A DNA stretch of 32,719 bases from UBA4738 sp002413305 (GTDB taxonomy: Bacteria > Actinomycetota > UBA4738), in the NCBI GenBank assembly GCA_036847185.1, contig DAIUAM010000034.1, positions 1-32,719 on the forward strand, given 5' to 3'. The notes under the pieces were generated by a model that did no database searches, had not been told where the DNA came from, and saw only the letters and a program-made list of their open reading frames with translations. The translations under genes were made by a program, and so were the position numbers. Below, piece after piece: positions 7,763 to 15,769 of this stretch (position 1 is its first letter; every line of letters starts with the position of its first letter).

Positions 7763-8980
7763 TCAGAAGACGGTCGGGCACCAGGGAAGCGGATCCCACG
7801 CGAACATCGCGTCGGCCCGGCGGATGGCGTTCGGCTCGCCGTCGACCCGCCCCGCCCGCTGCAGGACGGAGAACCGCACACCGCCCAGGTACGCCGCGCC
7901 CAGATCCTCGGCCGAGACCGCCAGATCGGGTTCGCGACCGGTCGGCGCGCACGTGGCGCCATCGGGTCCGCCCTCCAACAGGTAGCGGCCCTCCGTCCAT
8001 GGGCAGAACGCGTCGCGCACCTCGAACACCACCGAACCGGACTGCGAGTACCGGCGGGCGGCAAGCGCCGCGGGCACGTCGACCACCCGGATCCACAGGG
8101 AGTCGCCGACCAGCGTCTTGAGCCGGCGCGGTTCGGCAAGCATGTACCGCAAGGGTTCGTCAAGGGGCCGGGGCCACGCATCCAGCTTGTCGATGAGATC
8201 CACGCCCAGGCAGTAGCGCCACAGATCCGCGTATGCCCCAGCCGACTCGCTCATCAGCTCCGAGATCCGGAGGGTCCCGCCGGCCAGGCCGTTCTCCCAG
8301 TCGCTCTTCAGGCGGTACACGACGTACCCGTCGTCCTGTCCACCGGTCCGGTGCAGGGCGAAGAACAGCGCGCCGAATCCGTCACGCCACCGTTCGTGAT
8401 CCGCCGTGTCGTGGCGCCAGAACCCTTCGTGCCAGCTCCACATCCCCGGCCTGGTGGGGACCACCCGCTCGTGGATCGGGGGCATCCGAACGAGAGCTTC
8501 GTCCTTCTCCACGATCTCGACCGCGCCGCCGGGCTCGGCGGGCCGGGCGAACGCCGAGCGCGCCGTCTCGATCTCCAGGCGTGTCGACAGCGCTGCCATC
8601 CCGTAGCCGAACCGCCCGTAGATCGAGCTCTCCGAGGCCCACAGGCCGGCGATCGACTCGCCGCGCTCGCGGACGTCGTCGAGCTGGCGGCGCATCATCT
8701 GCGTCAGCAGGCCCCGGCGGCGATGGGTCGGCGACACGCCCACGACCGTCACCCCGGCCATCGGGACCCTCGCCCCGGGAACGGTGAGCGTCAGCGAGAA
8801 CGCGCCGGCCGTGCCGACGATCCGCTCGCCGTCCAGCACCGGCAGGCTCCGGTCGGCCTCGAAGACCAGCCGCTCGTTCTCGACCTCCGCTGGTTCGAGG
8901 TGCTCGCCGAAGGCCCGTTCCACCGACCGGACGAAAGTGGCGAACTCGTCCGGTTCGATCGGTCTGATGGCCAGGTCCAC
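7763..8980 (-). CDS. Eis-like GNAT N-acetyltransferase
   Basis: This 405-residue protein has the Eis family layout. An N-terminal GNAT domain carries the acetyl-CoA loop VSPTHRRRGLLT at about residues 82-93 and the conserved SSIYGRFGYG. A second GNAT-like domain and a sterol-carrier-like C-terminal domain follow, ending in phenylalanine (PWCPTVF); the C-terminal carboxylate is the catalytic base in Eis. Mycobacterial Eis acetylates aminoglycosides at several positions and host or bacterial proteins. The natural substrate here is unknown. It is the first gene of a minus-strand run. Confidence 0.83.
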   Translation of the reverse strand: MDLAIRPIEPDEFATFVRSVERAFGEHLEPAEVENERLVFEADRSLPVLDGERIVGTAGAFSLTLTVPGARVPMAGVTVVGVSPTHRRRGLLTQMMRRQLDDVRERGESIAGLWASESSIYGRFGYGMAALSTRLEIETARSAFARPAEPGGAVEIVEKDEALVRMPPIHERVVPTRPGMWSWHEGFWRHDTADHERWRDGFGALFFALHRTGGQDDGYVVYRLKSDWENGLAGGTLRISELMSESAGAYADLWRYCLGVDLIDKLDAWPRPLDEPLRYMLAEPRRLKTLVGDSLWIRVVDVPAALAARRYSQSGSVVFEVRDAFCPWTEGRYLLEGGPDGATCAPTGREPDLAVSAEDLGAAYLGGVRFSVLQRAGRVDGEPNAIRRADAMFAWDPLPWCPTVF

Positions 8981-9013
8981 GGATCGATCCCCTCACTCGC
9001 CGGTCAGCGTTCC

Positions 9014-9040
9014 ATTATGTCGTACGGCGCTGGGTGCGAA
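9014..9040 (-). promoter_or_regulatory. Putative promoter of the Eis-like gene
   Basis: On the minus strand, CATAAT (9014-9019) is preceded at 15 nt by TTCGCA (9035-9040), giving a plausible -10/-35 pair with short spacing. The start codon lies 33 nt downstream. It sits in the divergent region shared with the methyltransferase gene. Confidence 0.35.
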
Positions 9041-9096
9041 CCGGGCGCGGAGCGGGAACACGGCGTCGTCGCCCATCTCGGCAGCCCGGACCTACC

Positions 9097-9118
9097 AAGG
9101 AGTAGGATGAACGTATGA
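9097..9118 (+). promoter_or_regulatory. SD sequence and three-codon leader ORF overlapping the methyltransferase start
   Basis: AAGGAG (9097-9102) is followed by ATG AAC GTA TGA (9107-9118). The TGA overlaps the ATG of the methyltransferase gene at 9115. The SD sits 4 nt from the first ATG and 12 nt from the second. Ribosomes may therefore translate Met-Asn-Val and reinitiate, or use either start directly. Confidence 0.4.
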
Positions 9119-9846
9119 TGGCGGACGGAGCGACGCACGATTACCTGTGGACGGGACGAAGCGGCCCCTTCACCATCCTGTTGAACGACCAGGTCTTCGC
9201 CCCCACGCACACCAGCCGGGAGGTGGCCGAGGGCATCACCGTCCATCCCGGCGACACGGTGATCGACGTGGGCAGCGGCTCCGGGGTGCTCTCCTTCGTG
9301 GCCGCGAAGCTCGGCGCCCGTAAGGTCTTCGGGGGCGAGGTCAACCCTGCCTCGGTCGAGCTCGCCCGGAGGAACGCCGAGCTCCTCGGTCTCCAAGACG
9401 TGGTCGAGTTCCGGCTGGGAAGCCTGTTCGAACCGTTCGGAGACGTGCGGGCCGATGTGGTGATCGGTGACGTGTCCGGCATCCCGGACGAGATCGCCTC
9501 CATCTCGGGCTGGTTCCCCGGCGGGTTCAGCGGCGGTCCGACCGGCGCCGAGGTCCCCATGGCCATGCTCGAATCCTCCCGGTCGCACCTCGCCCCCGGC
9601 GGGCGGCTCTACCTGCCCACGGCGTCGATCCAGGACGAGAACGCCGTGCTCCGGACCGCCCGGCGGATCTTCGGCGAGGGCCGGATCCGCCAACTCCGCG
9701 AACGGCTGATGCCGCTCCCGGGAAAGATCTCCGAGAGCACGGTGGCCCGCCGGCTCATGGACAGCGGCATGGTCCGGCTCATCCGCCGGGGCAGCCGTCT
9801 CCTGTGGGAACTGCGGGTCTGGGAGATCACCGCCCCGCCGGCCTGA
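9115..9846 (+). CDS. Class I SAM-dependent methyltransferase
   Basis: This 243-residue protein has a clear SAM-binding motif I, VIDVGSGSGVLSF (residues ~49-61), and an acidic end of strand 2 in FGGEVNPASVELARRN. This order resembles ribosomal protein L11 or HemK-type methyltransferases. The motif IV region reads IGDVSGIPDE rather than the NPPY of glutamine or adenine methyltransferases, so the substrate class is open. A second in-frame ATG at 9118 could also serve as start. It is followed after 73 nt by a CPBP protease gene that has its own promoter box. Confidence 0.75.
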   Translation: MMADGATHDYLWTGRSGPFTILLNDQVFAPTHTSREVAEGITVHPGDTVIDVGSGSGVLSFVAAKLGARKVFGGEVNPASVELARRNAELLGLQDVVEFRLGSLFEPFGDVRADVVIGDVSGIPDEIASISGWFPGGFSGGPTGAEVPMAMLESSRSHLAPGGRLYLPTASIQDENAVLRTARRIFGEGRIRQLRERLMPLPGKISESTVARRLMDSGMVRLIRRGSRLLWELRVWEITAPPA

Positions 9847-9907
9847 CCTCCGCTCGTCCGCCTTCCGGTCCCGGTTCGAACCTCCTGCCAACCCCTTCCG
9901 CTCCCCG

Positions 9908-9913
9908 TAGAGT
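9908..9913 (+). promoter_or_regulatory. Putative -10 box for leaderless CPBP transcript
   Basis: TAGAGT ends six bases before the ATG at 9920, and no SD is present. This is the spacing expected when transcription starts at the start codon. Confidence 0.5.
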
Positions 9914-9919
9914 GAGGCC

Positions 9920-10738
9920 ATGGCCGGCCTCGATCCCCGCGACCCGCCCCTCGCCACCGCGCCGCCCGAAACGCCTCCCTCCGAAGGTCCCAGCCACGTC
10001 TCCCGCTTCCCCGCCGGGTCCGACCGGCGGTTGCTGGCCACCGAGGTCGGCATCGTGCTGGCGCTGTCCCTGCTGCCCGCCGCCGTGGACGCCATCATCA
10101 GCCTGGCTTCGGCGCCGCTGGCCGGGATCCAGGTCTTCACGTTCTCGAACGCCCAGCTGGCCCAGCAGCTGAGCGACATCGTGTTTGCCACCGCCCCGGT
10201 CGCCCTGGTCTTCTACCTGATCCGCAGGAACGGGGAGCCCCGCGACGCGTTCGGCTTCCAGACCGACGCGCTGGCCCGCGACGCCGCGTGGGGGCTCCTG
10301 GCCGCTATGGCCGTCTCCGCGGTCGGCATCGCGATCTATCTCGCCGCCATCCGGCTGGACGTCAACCGGTTCGTCGTCCCGGTGCCGCCGCTCGGGCATT
10401 GGTGGACCGTGCCCGTCCTGGTGCTCGGGGCCGCCGAGTCCGGCCTGCTCGAGGAGGTCATCGTGGCCGGATACCTGATCCGGCGGCTCGAACAGTTCGG
10501 CTTGGGCTCGGCCGCCGCGGTGGTCACGGCGGCCGTGTTCCGGGGTGCGTACCACCTCTACCAGGGGTGGGGCGGGTTCACGGGGAACCTGCTGCTGGGA
10601 CTGGCGTTCGGGACGGCGTTCGTGAAGTGGCGGCGAACCTGGCCCCTGGTTGTGGCTCACGTGGCGGTCGACACGCTGGCCGGGGTGGCCTACATCGTCT
10701 TCCGGGGACACTGCATCTTCGGGGCGTGCATCAAGTGA
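9920..10738 (+). CDS. CPBP-family intramembrane metalloprotease
   Basis: This 272-residue membrane protein has a Pro-rich cytoplasmic N-terminus and several hydrophobic helices. The CPBP (Abi/CAAX protease) motifs are present: Glu178-Glu179 in LLEEVIVAGYLIRRL, FRGAYHLYQG with His212, and the third-motif histidine in VVAHVAVDTLAG. Family members cleave substrates inside the membrane, for example prenylated CAAX proteins in eukaryotes or bacteriocin-related peptides in bacteria. The next gene starts inside its stop codon (GTGA), so the two are probably translated together, but a functional link is unproven. Confidence 0.85.
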   Translation: MAGLDPRDPPLATAPPETPPSEGPSHVSRFPAGSDRRLLATEVGIVLALSLLPAAVDAIISLASAPLAGIQVFTFSNAQLAQQLSDIVFATAPVALVFYLIRRNGEPRDAFGFQTDALARDAAWGLLAAMAVSAVGIAIYLAAIRLDVNRFVVPVPPLGHWWTVPVLVLGAAESGLLEEVIVAGYLIRRLEQFGLGSAAAVVTAAVFRGAYHLYQGWGGFTGNLLLGLAFGTAFVKWRRTWPLVVAHVAVDTLAGVAYIVFRGHCIFGACIK

Positions 10739-12744
10739 CCCCGAGATCCCTCGGGCCCGTGGGGATCTTCTTGGCCCTGCTCCTGGCCGCTTCGGCATGC
10801 ACGGGAGGCGGGTCGGACGGGCACGTATCGCCGGGGCCGTCGCGCGGAACAGGCACCCCGCGCACCGTCCAGGAGCTCCGGATCGGCTCGGCGGGGTTCG
10901 GCCTCCCGAACCCCGTGCAGCGCGAGGTGGCCGTGGCCGCCGGCCGGCTGGTCTACCTGGCCGGAGGCCTGAACGCGGTCGAGCGATCGGTGGCCGCCGT
11001 CTTCACTCTTGACCCGTCGACGGGTCGCACCGCTGAGGTCGGTTCGATGCCCCAGGCCTTCCACGATGCGGCGGGCGCGATGATCGGGCAGCGGCTGTTC
11101 GTGTTCGGCGGGGGGACCGGAGAGAGTTCGGACGCGGTCCAGACGTTCGACACCGTCTCGCACGCCACGTCGGTGGCCGGACACCTTCCGCGTCCGCTGT
11201 CGGACCTGCAGGTCGCCATGGTGAACGGCACCGTCTATCTGGTCGGCGGGTGGGATGGCACCGCCTACTCCCGGACGATCTACGCGACCACCGATGGGCT
11301 CCACATCCGCACCGCCGGACAGCTCCCGGTAGGGATCCGGTACCCGGCGGTTGCCGCGGTCGGCGATTCGATCGTGGTGGCCGGTGGCGTGACGCCCGCC
11401 GGACCGACCGATGCCGTATCGATCTTCGAGACGAAGTCCGGCCGGACCCTGTCGCTGGGGCGGCTGCCGGTCCCGGTCGGGCACGGGGGAGCGTTCTCGC
11501 TGGGCGGCCTGGTGTACCTGGCCGGCGGGCAGGACGGATCCGGGCACGCCGTCTCGGACGTCGTGTCGATCGATCCGGCGACGAAAAGGGTCGTCGGCCT
11601 CCCTCCGCTCGCCGCGCCGCTGTCCGATCCCGGTGTCGTGGTCACCGGCGGGCGGGCTCTGCTGGTCGGAGGCTGGCGGCAGACCGCGGTGAACCAGGTG
11701 CTCCGGGCCTCGCTGGAGACCGTGACGGTCGCCCCGCCGCCCAGCCCCGACGGCGCCGTGGCAGCCTCGCTCCGGCCCTTCGCCGGGCTCCTGCTGATCG
11801 CCGACCGGGGGAACAACCGCCTGCTGGTCATGGATGCGAGCAAGCACATCGTGTGGCGCTACCCGGATCCGGCTCTTCCCCCGCCCCCGTTCCGCTTCTA
11901 CTTCCCCGACGACGCGTTCTGGGTGCACGGAGGCAACGCCATCCTGGTCAGCGAGGAGGAGAACGACGTCGTCCAGGAGATCGCCTACCCGAGCGGGAGG
12001 ACGATCTGGTCGTACGGCCACGCGGGAGTGCCGGGTTCGGCGGCCGGCTACCTCGACCAGCCGGACGACGCCTATCCCTACCCAGGCGGCGGGGCGATCG
12101 TGGCGGATGCGAAGAACTGCCGCATCGTGTTCTTCGACGCGAAAGGGAACTTCGCCCGCCAGATCGGGAGGACGGCCAGCGCGGACGTGACGGGGGCGTG
12201 CTACCACGCACTGCCGGACCATGTAGCGTATCCGAACGGGGACACGCCGCTGCCGAACGGCCACGTCCTCATCTCGGAGCTCCGGGGCGGCGGCTGGCTG
12301 GACGAGGTGACGTCCGACGGCCACCCGGTCTGGCAGACGCACGTCGCCGGGATCCATCTCCCGTCCGACCCGCAGCGCTTGCTGGACGGGAGCTTCCTGA
12401 CGGTCGACTACGACACACCGGGCCGGATCGTCCGGTTCACGTCGGACGGCAGGGTGCTGTGGGACTACCACGTCACGAGCGGCACGGGGGTCCTTTCGAA
12501 CCCGAGCCTGGCCGCGCCGCTTCCGAACGGGCTGGTCGCCGTGAACGACGATTTCAACCACCGGGTGGTCCTGATCGACCCGGCGACGAAGGAGATCGTG
12601 TGGCAGTACGGGGTGAGGGGAGTGGCCGGCACCGGACAGGGCTACCTGCGGATCCCGGACGGCCTGGACCTGCTCCTGCCCGGCGGTCTGACGCCCCTGC
12701 ATGGGGACTTCGCCACGACCACCGTCACCCCGGGCCGGCCGTAG
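10735..12744 (+). CDS. Lipoprotein with Kelch-like and second beta-propeller domains
   Basis: The 669-residue product starts with a hydrophobic signal segment ending in a lipobox-like ASAC, so it is probably a lipid-anchored surface protein. Residues ~40-340 contain Kelch-like blades with repeated YLVGG, FVFGG and YLAGG strands, consistent with one propeller. Residues ~345-660 form a second repeat domain with IADRGNNRLLVMD, VWRYPDP and related Trp-containing blades, as in NHL/arylsulfotransferase-type propellers. No catalytic residues can be assigned. The GTG start overlaps the CPBP protease stop. A carbohydrate- or protein-binding surface role is plausible but unproven. Confidence 0.75.
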   Translation: MTPRSLGPVGIFLALLLAASACTGGGSDGHVSPGPSRGTGTPRTVQELRIGSAGFGLPNPVQREVAVAAGRLVYLAGGLNAVERSVAAVFTLDPSTGRTAEVGSMPQAFHDAAGAMIGQRLFVFGGGTGESSDAVQTFDTVSHATSVAGHLPRPLSDLQVAMVNGTVYLVGGWDGTAYSRTIYATTDGLHIRTAGQLPVGIRYPAVAAVGDSIVVAGGVTPAGPTDAVSIFETKSGRTLSLGRLPVPVGHGGAFSLGGLVYLAGGQDGSGHAVSDVVSIDPATKRVVGLPPLAAPLSDPGVVVTGGRALLVGGWRQTAVNQVLRASLETVTVAPPPSPDGAVAASLRPFAGLLLIADRGNNRLLVMDASKHIVWRYPDPALPPPPFRFYFPDDAFWVHGGNAILVSEEENDVVQEIAYPSGRTIWSYGHAGVPGSAAGYLDQPDDAYPYPGGGAIVADAKNCRIVFFDAKGNFARQIGRTASADVTGACYHALPDHVAYPNGDTPLPNGHVLISELRGGGWLDEVTSDGHPVWQTHVAGIHLPSDPQRLLDGSFLTVDYDTPGRIVRFTSDGRVLWDYHVTSGTGVLSNPSLAAPLPNGLVAVNDDFNHRVVLIDPATKEIVWQYGVRGVAGTGQGYLRIPDGLDLLLPGGLTPLHGDFATTTVTPGRP

Positions 12745-12757
12745 CGCGGGCCGAGCG

Positions 12758-12763
12758 TATGCT
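12758..12763 (+). promoter_or_regulatory. Putative -10 box for leaderless selD transcript
   Basis: TATGCT ends seven bases before the ATG at 12771. This supports 12771 as the translation start over the in-frame ATG at 12759, which lies inside the box. No SD is visible. Confidence 0.5.
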
Positions 12764-12770
12764 CGCCGAT

Positions 12771-13844
12771 ATGTCCGAGAGCATGCGCGAGGAGGTGCGG
12801 CTCACCCGCTACAGCCACGGCGCCGGTTGAGCGTGCAAGCTCGCCGCGAGCGACCTGGCTCAGGTCCTGGGCCTCCTGACCCCAACCGCATATCCGCCCG
12901 AGGTGCTGGTCTCGCCCGAGACGGGTGACGACGCGGGCGTGTTCGCCCTGCCGGGGAACGACCACCTGGCGCTGGTGCAGACCGTCGACTTCTTCACGCC
13001 CATCGTGGACGACCCCTTCGATTGGGGCCGGATCGCCGCGGCGAACGCGTTCTCCGACGTCTACGCCATGGGCGGCCGGCCGGTCACGGCCCTGAACCTG
13101 GTCGCCTGGCCCGTCGAACAGCTCCCCCTCGAGATGCTGGCCCGGGTCCTGGAGGGCGGGGCAGCCATCGCCGCGGAGGCGGGGGTGACGATCCTCGGGG
13201 GGCATTCGATCCACGACCCCGAGCCGAAGTACGGGATGGCCGTGACGGGGTTCGTCGATCCGGCGCGCATGGTCCGGAACTCCACGATGCGGGCCGCCGA
13301 CCTGCTCTACCTCACGAAGCCGCTCGGTCTGGGGATCATCGCCACAGCCGTGAAGGCGGGGAGGGCCACGCCGCTGCAGCTTCGAGCCGCCGTGGGGACG
13401 ATGTCCGCGCTCAACGCGGACGCTTCGGAGGCGATGCTCGAAGCCGGCGCGACGGCGTGCACGGACGTGACGGGGTTCGGCTTGATGGGGCACCTGCACA
13501 TCGCGCTCCGGGCGGCCGGGCTCTCCGCCGTGCTGGACGCATCCGCCGTCCCGTTCCTGGAGGGGGCGGCGGATCTGGCCCGAGCCGGCATGGTCCCCAG
13601 TGGGACCCGTTCGAACCTCGAGTTCGTGACGCCTTCCACCGATTGGGGCCAGCTGGGCGAGATCGAACAGCTCCTGCTGGCCGACGCGCAGACCAGCGGT
13701 GGATTGCTGATCGCCATCCCTCCGGGGGAGGCCCGGCTGCTCGAAGAGGGTCTCGAGCGACGAGGGCTGCTCGTGGCCAACGTCGGGCGGGTCGTCGATG
13801 GCGGAACCGGCCGGATCATGGTCGCAGGCATGGTGGCGGGCTGA
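12771..13844 (+). CDS. selD: Selenide, water dikinase (SelD), selenocysteine-containing
   Basis: SelD makes selenophosphate from selenide and ATP, the selenium donor for selenocysteine synthesis. The frame begins MSESMREEVRLTRYSHGAG, meets TGA at 12828-12830, and continues as ACKLAASDLAQVLGLL without a frame change. Aligned with the E. coli start (YSHGAGCGCK), the TGA falls exactly on catalytic Cys17, so it is read as selenocysteine (residue 20); Cys22 and Lys23 match Cys19 and Lys20. The rest is typical of the family: GDDAGVFALP, QTVDFFTPIVDDP, ANAFSDVYAMGG, LGGHSIHDPEPKYG, TDVTGFGLMGH and QTSGGLL, total about 357 residues. Conventional gene calling would truncate it. selA, selB and selC are not in the window. 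Confidence 0.9.
12857..12873 (+). promoter_or_regulatory. Candidate SECIS hairpin for UGA decoding in selD
   Basis: GGCUCAG-GUC-CUGGGCC can form a seven-pair stem (one U-G wobble) with an apical loop containing GU, 33 nt after the UGA. This is within the distance seen for bacterial SECIS elements, whose apical loops carry a conserved G/GU bound by SelB. An alternative hairpin, GACCUG-GCU-CAGGUC (12852-12866), competes with it. The fold has not been computed. Confidence 0.5.
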
Positions 13845-13885
13845 GGGCCAGGCTGAGGGTCAGGCGGCGAATCCCACTCGGACGA

Positions 13886-13891
13886 TAGAAT
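13886..13891 (+). promoter_or_regulatory. Putative -10 box upstream of the JAMM protease gene
   Basis: TAGAAT lies 13 bases before the ATG at 13905, with no SD between them. This suggests a very short leader for the mec-E1-cysO operon. No convincing -35 element is visible. Confidence 0.4.
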
Positions 13892-13904
13892 TTCTGCCCG
13901 CACC

Positions 13905-14303
13905 ATGATCGAGATCCCGGCCGACATCCGAGACCAGCTCGTGGCCCACGCGTTCGCGGGGCTGCCCGACGAGTCGTGCGGTCTGTTGGCCGGGCCAGGC
14001 GGTCGCGTCGAGCGCTTCTTCCCCATGACGAACGCCGACCACAGCCCGCTCACCTACCGGCTGGACGCGTCGGAGCAGATCAAGGTCTTCGGGGAGATCG
14101 ATGCGAAGGGGTGGGACCTGATCGGCATCTTCCATTCGCACACGCACTCGCCGGCGTATCCGAGCGAAACGGACCGGCGGCAGGCTTTCTACTCCGAAGC
14201 GCACTACGTCCTGGTGACGCTCCAGGACCGGAATAACCCCGGGATCAGGGCGTTCACCATCCGAGAGGGCACGATCGAACAGGACGAGGTGAAGATCACG
14301 TGA
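13905..14303 (+). CDS. mec: JAMM/M67 metalloprotease, Mec+-like
   Basis: This 132-residue zinc protease has a complete JAMM motif: His77-x-His79, Ser87 and Asp90 in HSHTHSPAYPSETD, with the upstream glutamate in DESCGLLAG. In Mycobacterium tuberculosis, Mec+ removes cysteine from the C-terminus of CysO-cysteine, finishing the thiocarboxylate route to cysteine. The same role is expected because an E1-like enzyme and CysO follow directly and cysM lies further downstream. Its stop overlaps the next GTG start (GTGA). Confidence 0.88.
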   Translation: MIEIPADIRDQLVAHAFAGLPDESCGLLAGPGGRVERFFPMTNADHSPLTYRLDASEQIKVFGEIDAKGWDLIGIFHSHTHSPAYPSETDRRQAFYSEAHYVLVTLQDRNNPGIRAFTIREGTIEQDEVKIT

Positions 14304-15199
14304 CCGGCGCCAAGCCCGCCGGCGTCCGTAAGCCGGTGTTCAACGAAGAGCAGGTCGTTCGGTACTCGCGCCATATCATCCTGCCCGGCATCGGAGCCGC
14401 CGGGCAGCGCGCCCTGATGGACGCGAAGGTGCTGTGCATCGGCGCGGGGGGCCTGGGCTCGCCCGCCGCCATGTACCTGGCCGCGGCAGGGGTGGGTACG
14501 CTCGGCCTCCTGGACTTCGACCGGGTCGACCTGACGAACCTGCAGCGCCAGCTCCTGCACGACACCGGCGACGTGGGGCGGCCGAAGGTGGACAGCGCGG
14601 CGGACCGGATCAACGCGCTCAATCCCAACGTCGAGGTGGTGAAGCATGACACGACCCTGACCAGCGACAACGCGTTCGACATCCTCGGGCGGTACGACGT
14701 GATCGTGGACGGGACCGACAACTTCCCGGTCCGCTACCTGGTGAACGACGCTACCCAGATGCTCGGCAAACCGCTCGTCTACGGTTCGATCTACCAGTTC
14801 GACGGGCAGGCCAGCGTGTTCCTGCCCGGGCCCGAGACGCCGTGCTACCGCTGTCTGTTCCCCCAGCCGCCGCCTCCGGGGGCCGTGCCGAACTGCGCAG
14901 AGGCCGGCGTGTTCGGCGTGCTGCCCGGGATCGTCGGCTCCATCCAGGCGGTGGAGGCCATCAAGCTCATCGTCGGGATCGGGGAGCCGCTGGTCGGCCG
15001 GCTGCTGTTGTTCGACGCGCTGGCCATGGAATTCACCAGCGTGAAGCTCCGGTGGGACCCCGACTGCCCGGTGTGCGGGAAACACCCAACCGTGACCGGG
15101 CTCATCGACTACGACCAGTTCTGCGGTCTGCCCGCGCGCACCACCGTGCAGCAGGCGCAGGCCGAAGCCGACACACTGAAGACCACCTCGGAGGCATGA
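14300..15199 (+). CDS. moeB: ThiF/MoeB-type E1 activating enzyme (no rhodanese domain)
   Basis: This 299-residue protein adenylates the C-terminal Gly-Gly of a ubiquitin-like sulfur carrier. Seen: the nucleotide-binding GAGGLGSPAAMYL, the Arg-rich NLQRQLLH, GTDNFPVRYLVND, the zinc cysteines CYRC and CPVC, and the conserved cysteine in PNCAEAGVFG. It stops shortly after the IDYDQFCG segment, where mycobacterial MoeZ (about 390 residues) continues into a rhodanese sulfurtransferase domain, so sulfur must come from a separate protein. Position between mec and cysO argues that CysO is its partner. Use of molybdopterin or thiamin carriers cannot be excluded. Confidence 0.87.
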   Translation: MTGAKPAGVRKPVFNEEQVVRYSRHIILPGIGAAGQRALMDAKVLCIGAGGLGSPAAMYLAAAGVGTLGLLDFDRVDLTNLQRQLLHDTGDVGRPKVDSAADRINALNPNVEVVKHDTTLTSDNAFDILGRYDVIVDGTDNFPVRYLVNDATQMLGKPLVYGSIYQFDGQASVFLPGPETPCYRCLFPQPPPPGAVPNCAEAGVFGVLPGIVGSIQAVEAIKLIVGIGEPLVGRLLLFDALAMEFTSVKLRWDPDCPVCGKHPTVTGLIDYDQFCGLPARTTVQQAQAEADTLKTTSEA

Positions 15200-15203
15200 C
15201 GCG

Positions 15204-15479
15204 ATGTCCGTGACCGTGAAGATCCCGACCATCCTTCGGCGCCACGTCGGCGGCAAGCCCACGGTCGAGGGCGACGGCGACACGCTCCGCGACCTGCTGT
15301 CGAACCTGGAGACGCAGTACCCGGGCCTGACCACCAGCATCGTGACCGAGCAGGGCGGCTTGCACCGGTTCGTGAACCTCTACGTGAACGACGAGGACGT
15401 CCGGTACCTCGGCTCGCTGGAGACCGAGGTCAGGGAAGGCGACACGGTGTCGATCCTGCCCGCTGTGGCGGGCGGCTGA
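15204..15479 (+). CDS. cysO: Ubiquitin-like sulfur carrier CysO
   Basis: This 91-residue MoaD/ThiS-family protein ends in the diglycine needed for thiocarboxylation. It closely matches M. tuberculosis CysO, for example in VTVKIPTILRRHVGG, HRFVNLYVNDEDVRYLG and the C-terminus VSILPAVAGG. It accepts sulfur as a C-terminal thiocarboxylate after E1 activation and donates it to O-phosphoserine bound to CysM. It lies four bases after the E1 gene. Unlike in mycobacteria, cysM does not follow directly but starts 7.3 kb downstream. Confidence 0.92.
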   Translation: MSVTVKIPTILRRHVGGKPTVEGDGDTLRDLLSNLETQYPGLTTSIVTEQGGLHRFVNLYVNDEDVRYLGSLETEVREGDTVSILPAVAGG

Positions 15480-15769
15480 GGACACCTCCGCACCGGCTGC
15501 TGACGCCTCCACTCGGGCGTCGACAGCAGATCCGGCAGGGCCGTTCGTCCCCCAGCGGAGTGGGATCGGCCGGGCCGAACGCGGGTCGGTTGCCGATTTT
15601 CCCACGCGGGCGATGTGCGTTAGGCTCGGACCTCAGGGGCCGGAAGGTGGTACCCACGCCCGGTCGGTCGCGGGAGACCGAGATCCTCTTTCGGGAGGAA
15701 CGACTATCGGGACGCCTGGTCGCCGCCTTTCGGTCCCGCTCTTCTCTCCCCGAGCCACGCTCCAAACGA
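15480..15769. terminator. Intergenic region between convergent operons with GC-rich hairpins
   Basis: No gene is supported in these 290 bases. Two inverted repeats stand out: GACGCC/GGCGTC (15502-15507 and 15516-15521, loop of eight) just after cysO, and TCGGTC/GACCGA (15664-15669 and 15676-15681, loop of six). Neither has a T-run. They could end transcription from the cysO side or the gcvT-like side. The assignment rests only on position and symmetry. Confidence 0.35.

Noticed and set aside
10690..12702. Long antisense open frame (670 codons) opposite the lipoprotein gene
   Set aside because: It lies wholly opposite a gene with clear domains and a lipobox; it has biased Arg/Pro/Gly composition and is explained by high GC.
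12759..12770. Upstream in-frame ATG for selD at 12759
   Set aside because: It overlaps the putative -10 box, and starting at 12771 gives an N-terminus of the length seen in E. coli SelD.
15641..15681. T-box-like sequence GGTGGTACC followed by hairpins
   Set aside because: The core matches part of a T-box, but no plus-strand gene follows (the next gene is convergent), and there is no upstream specifier stem.
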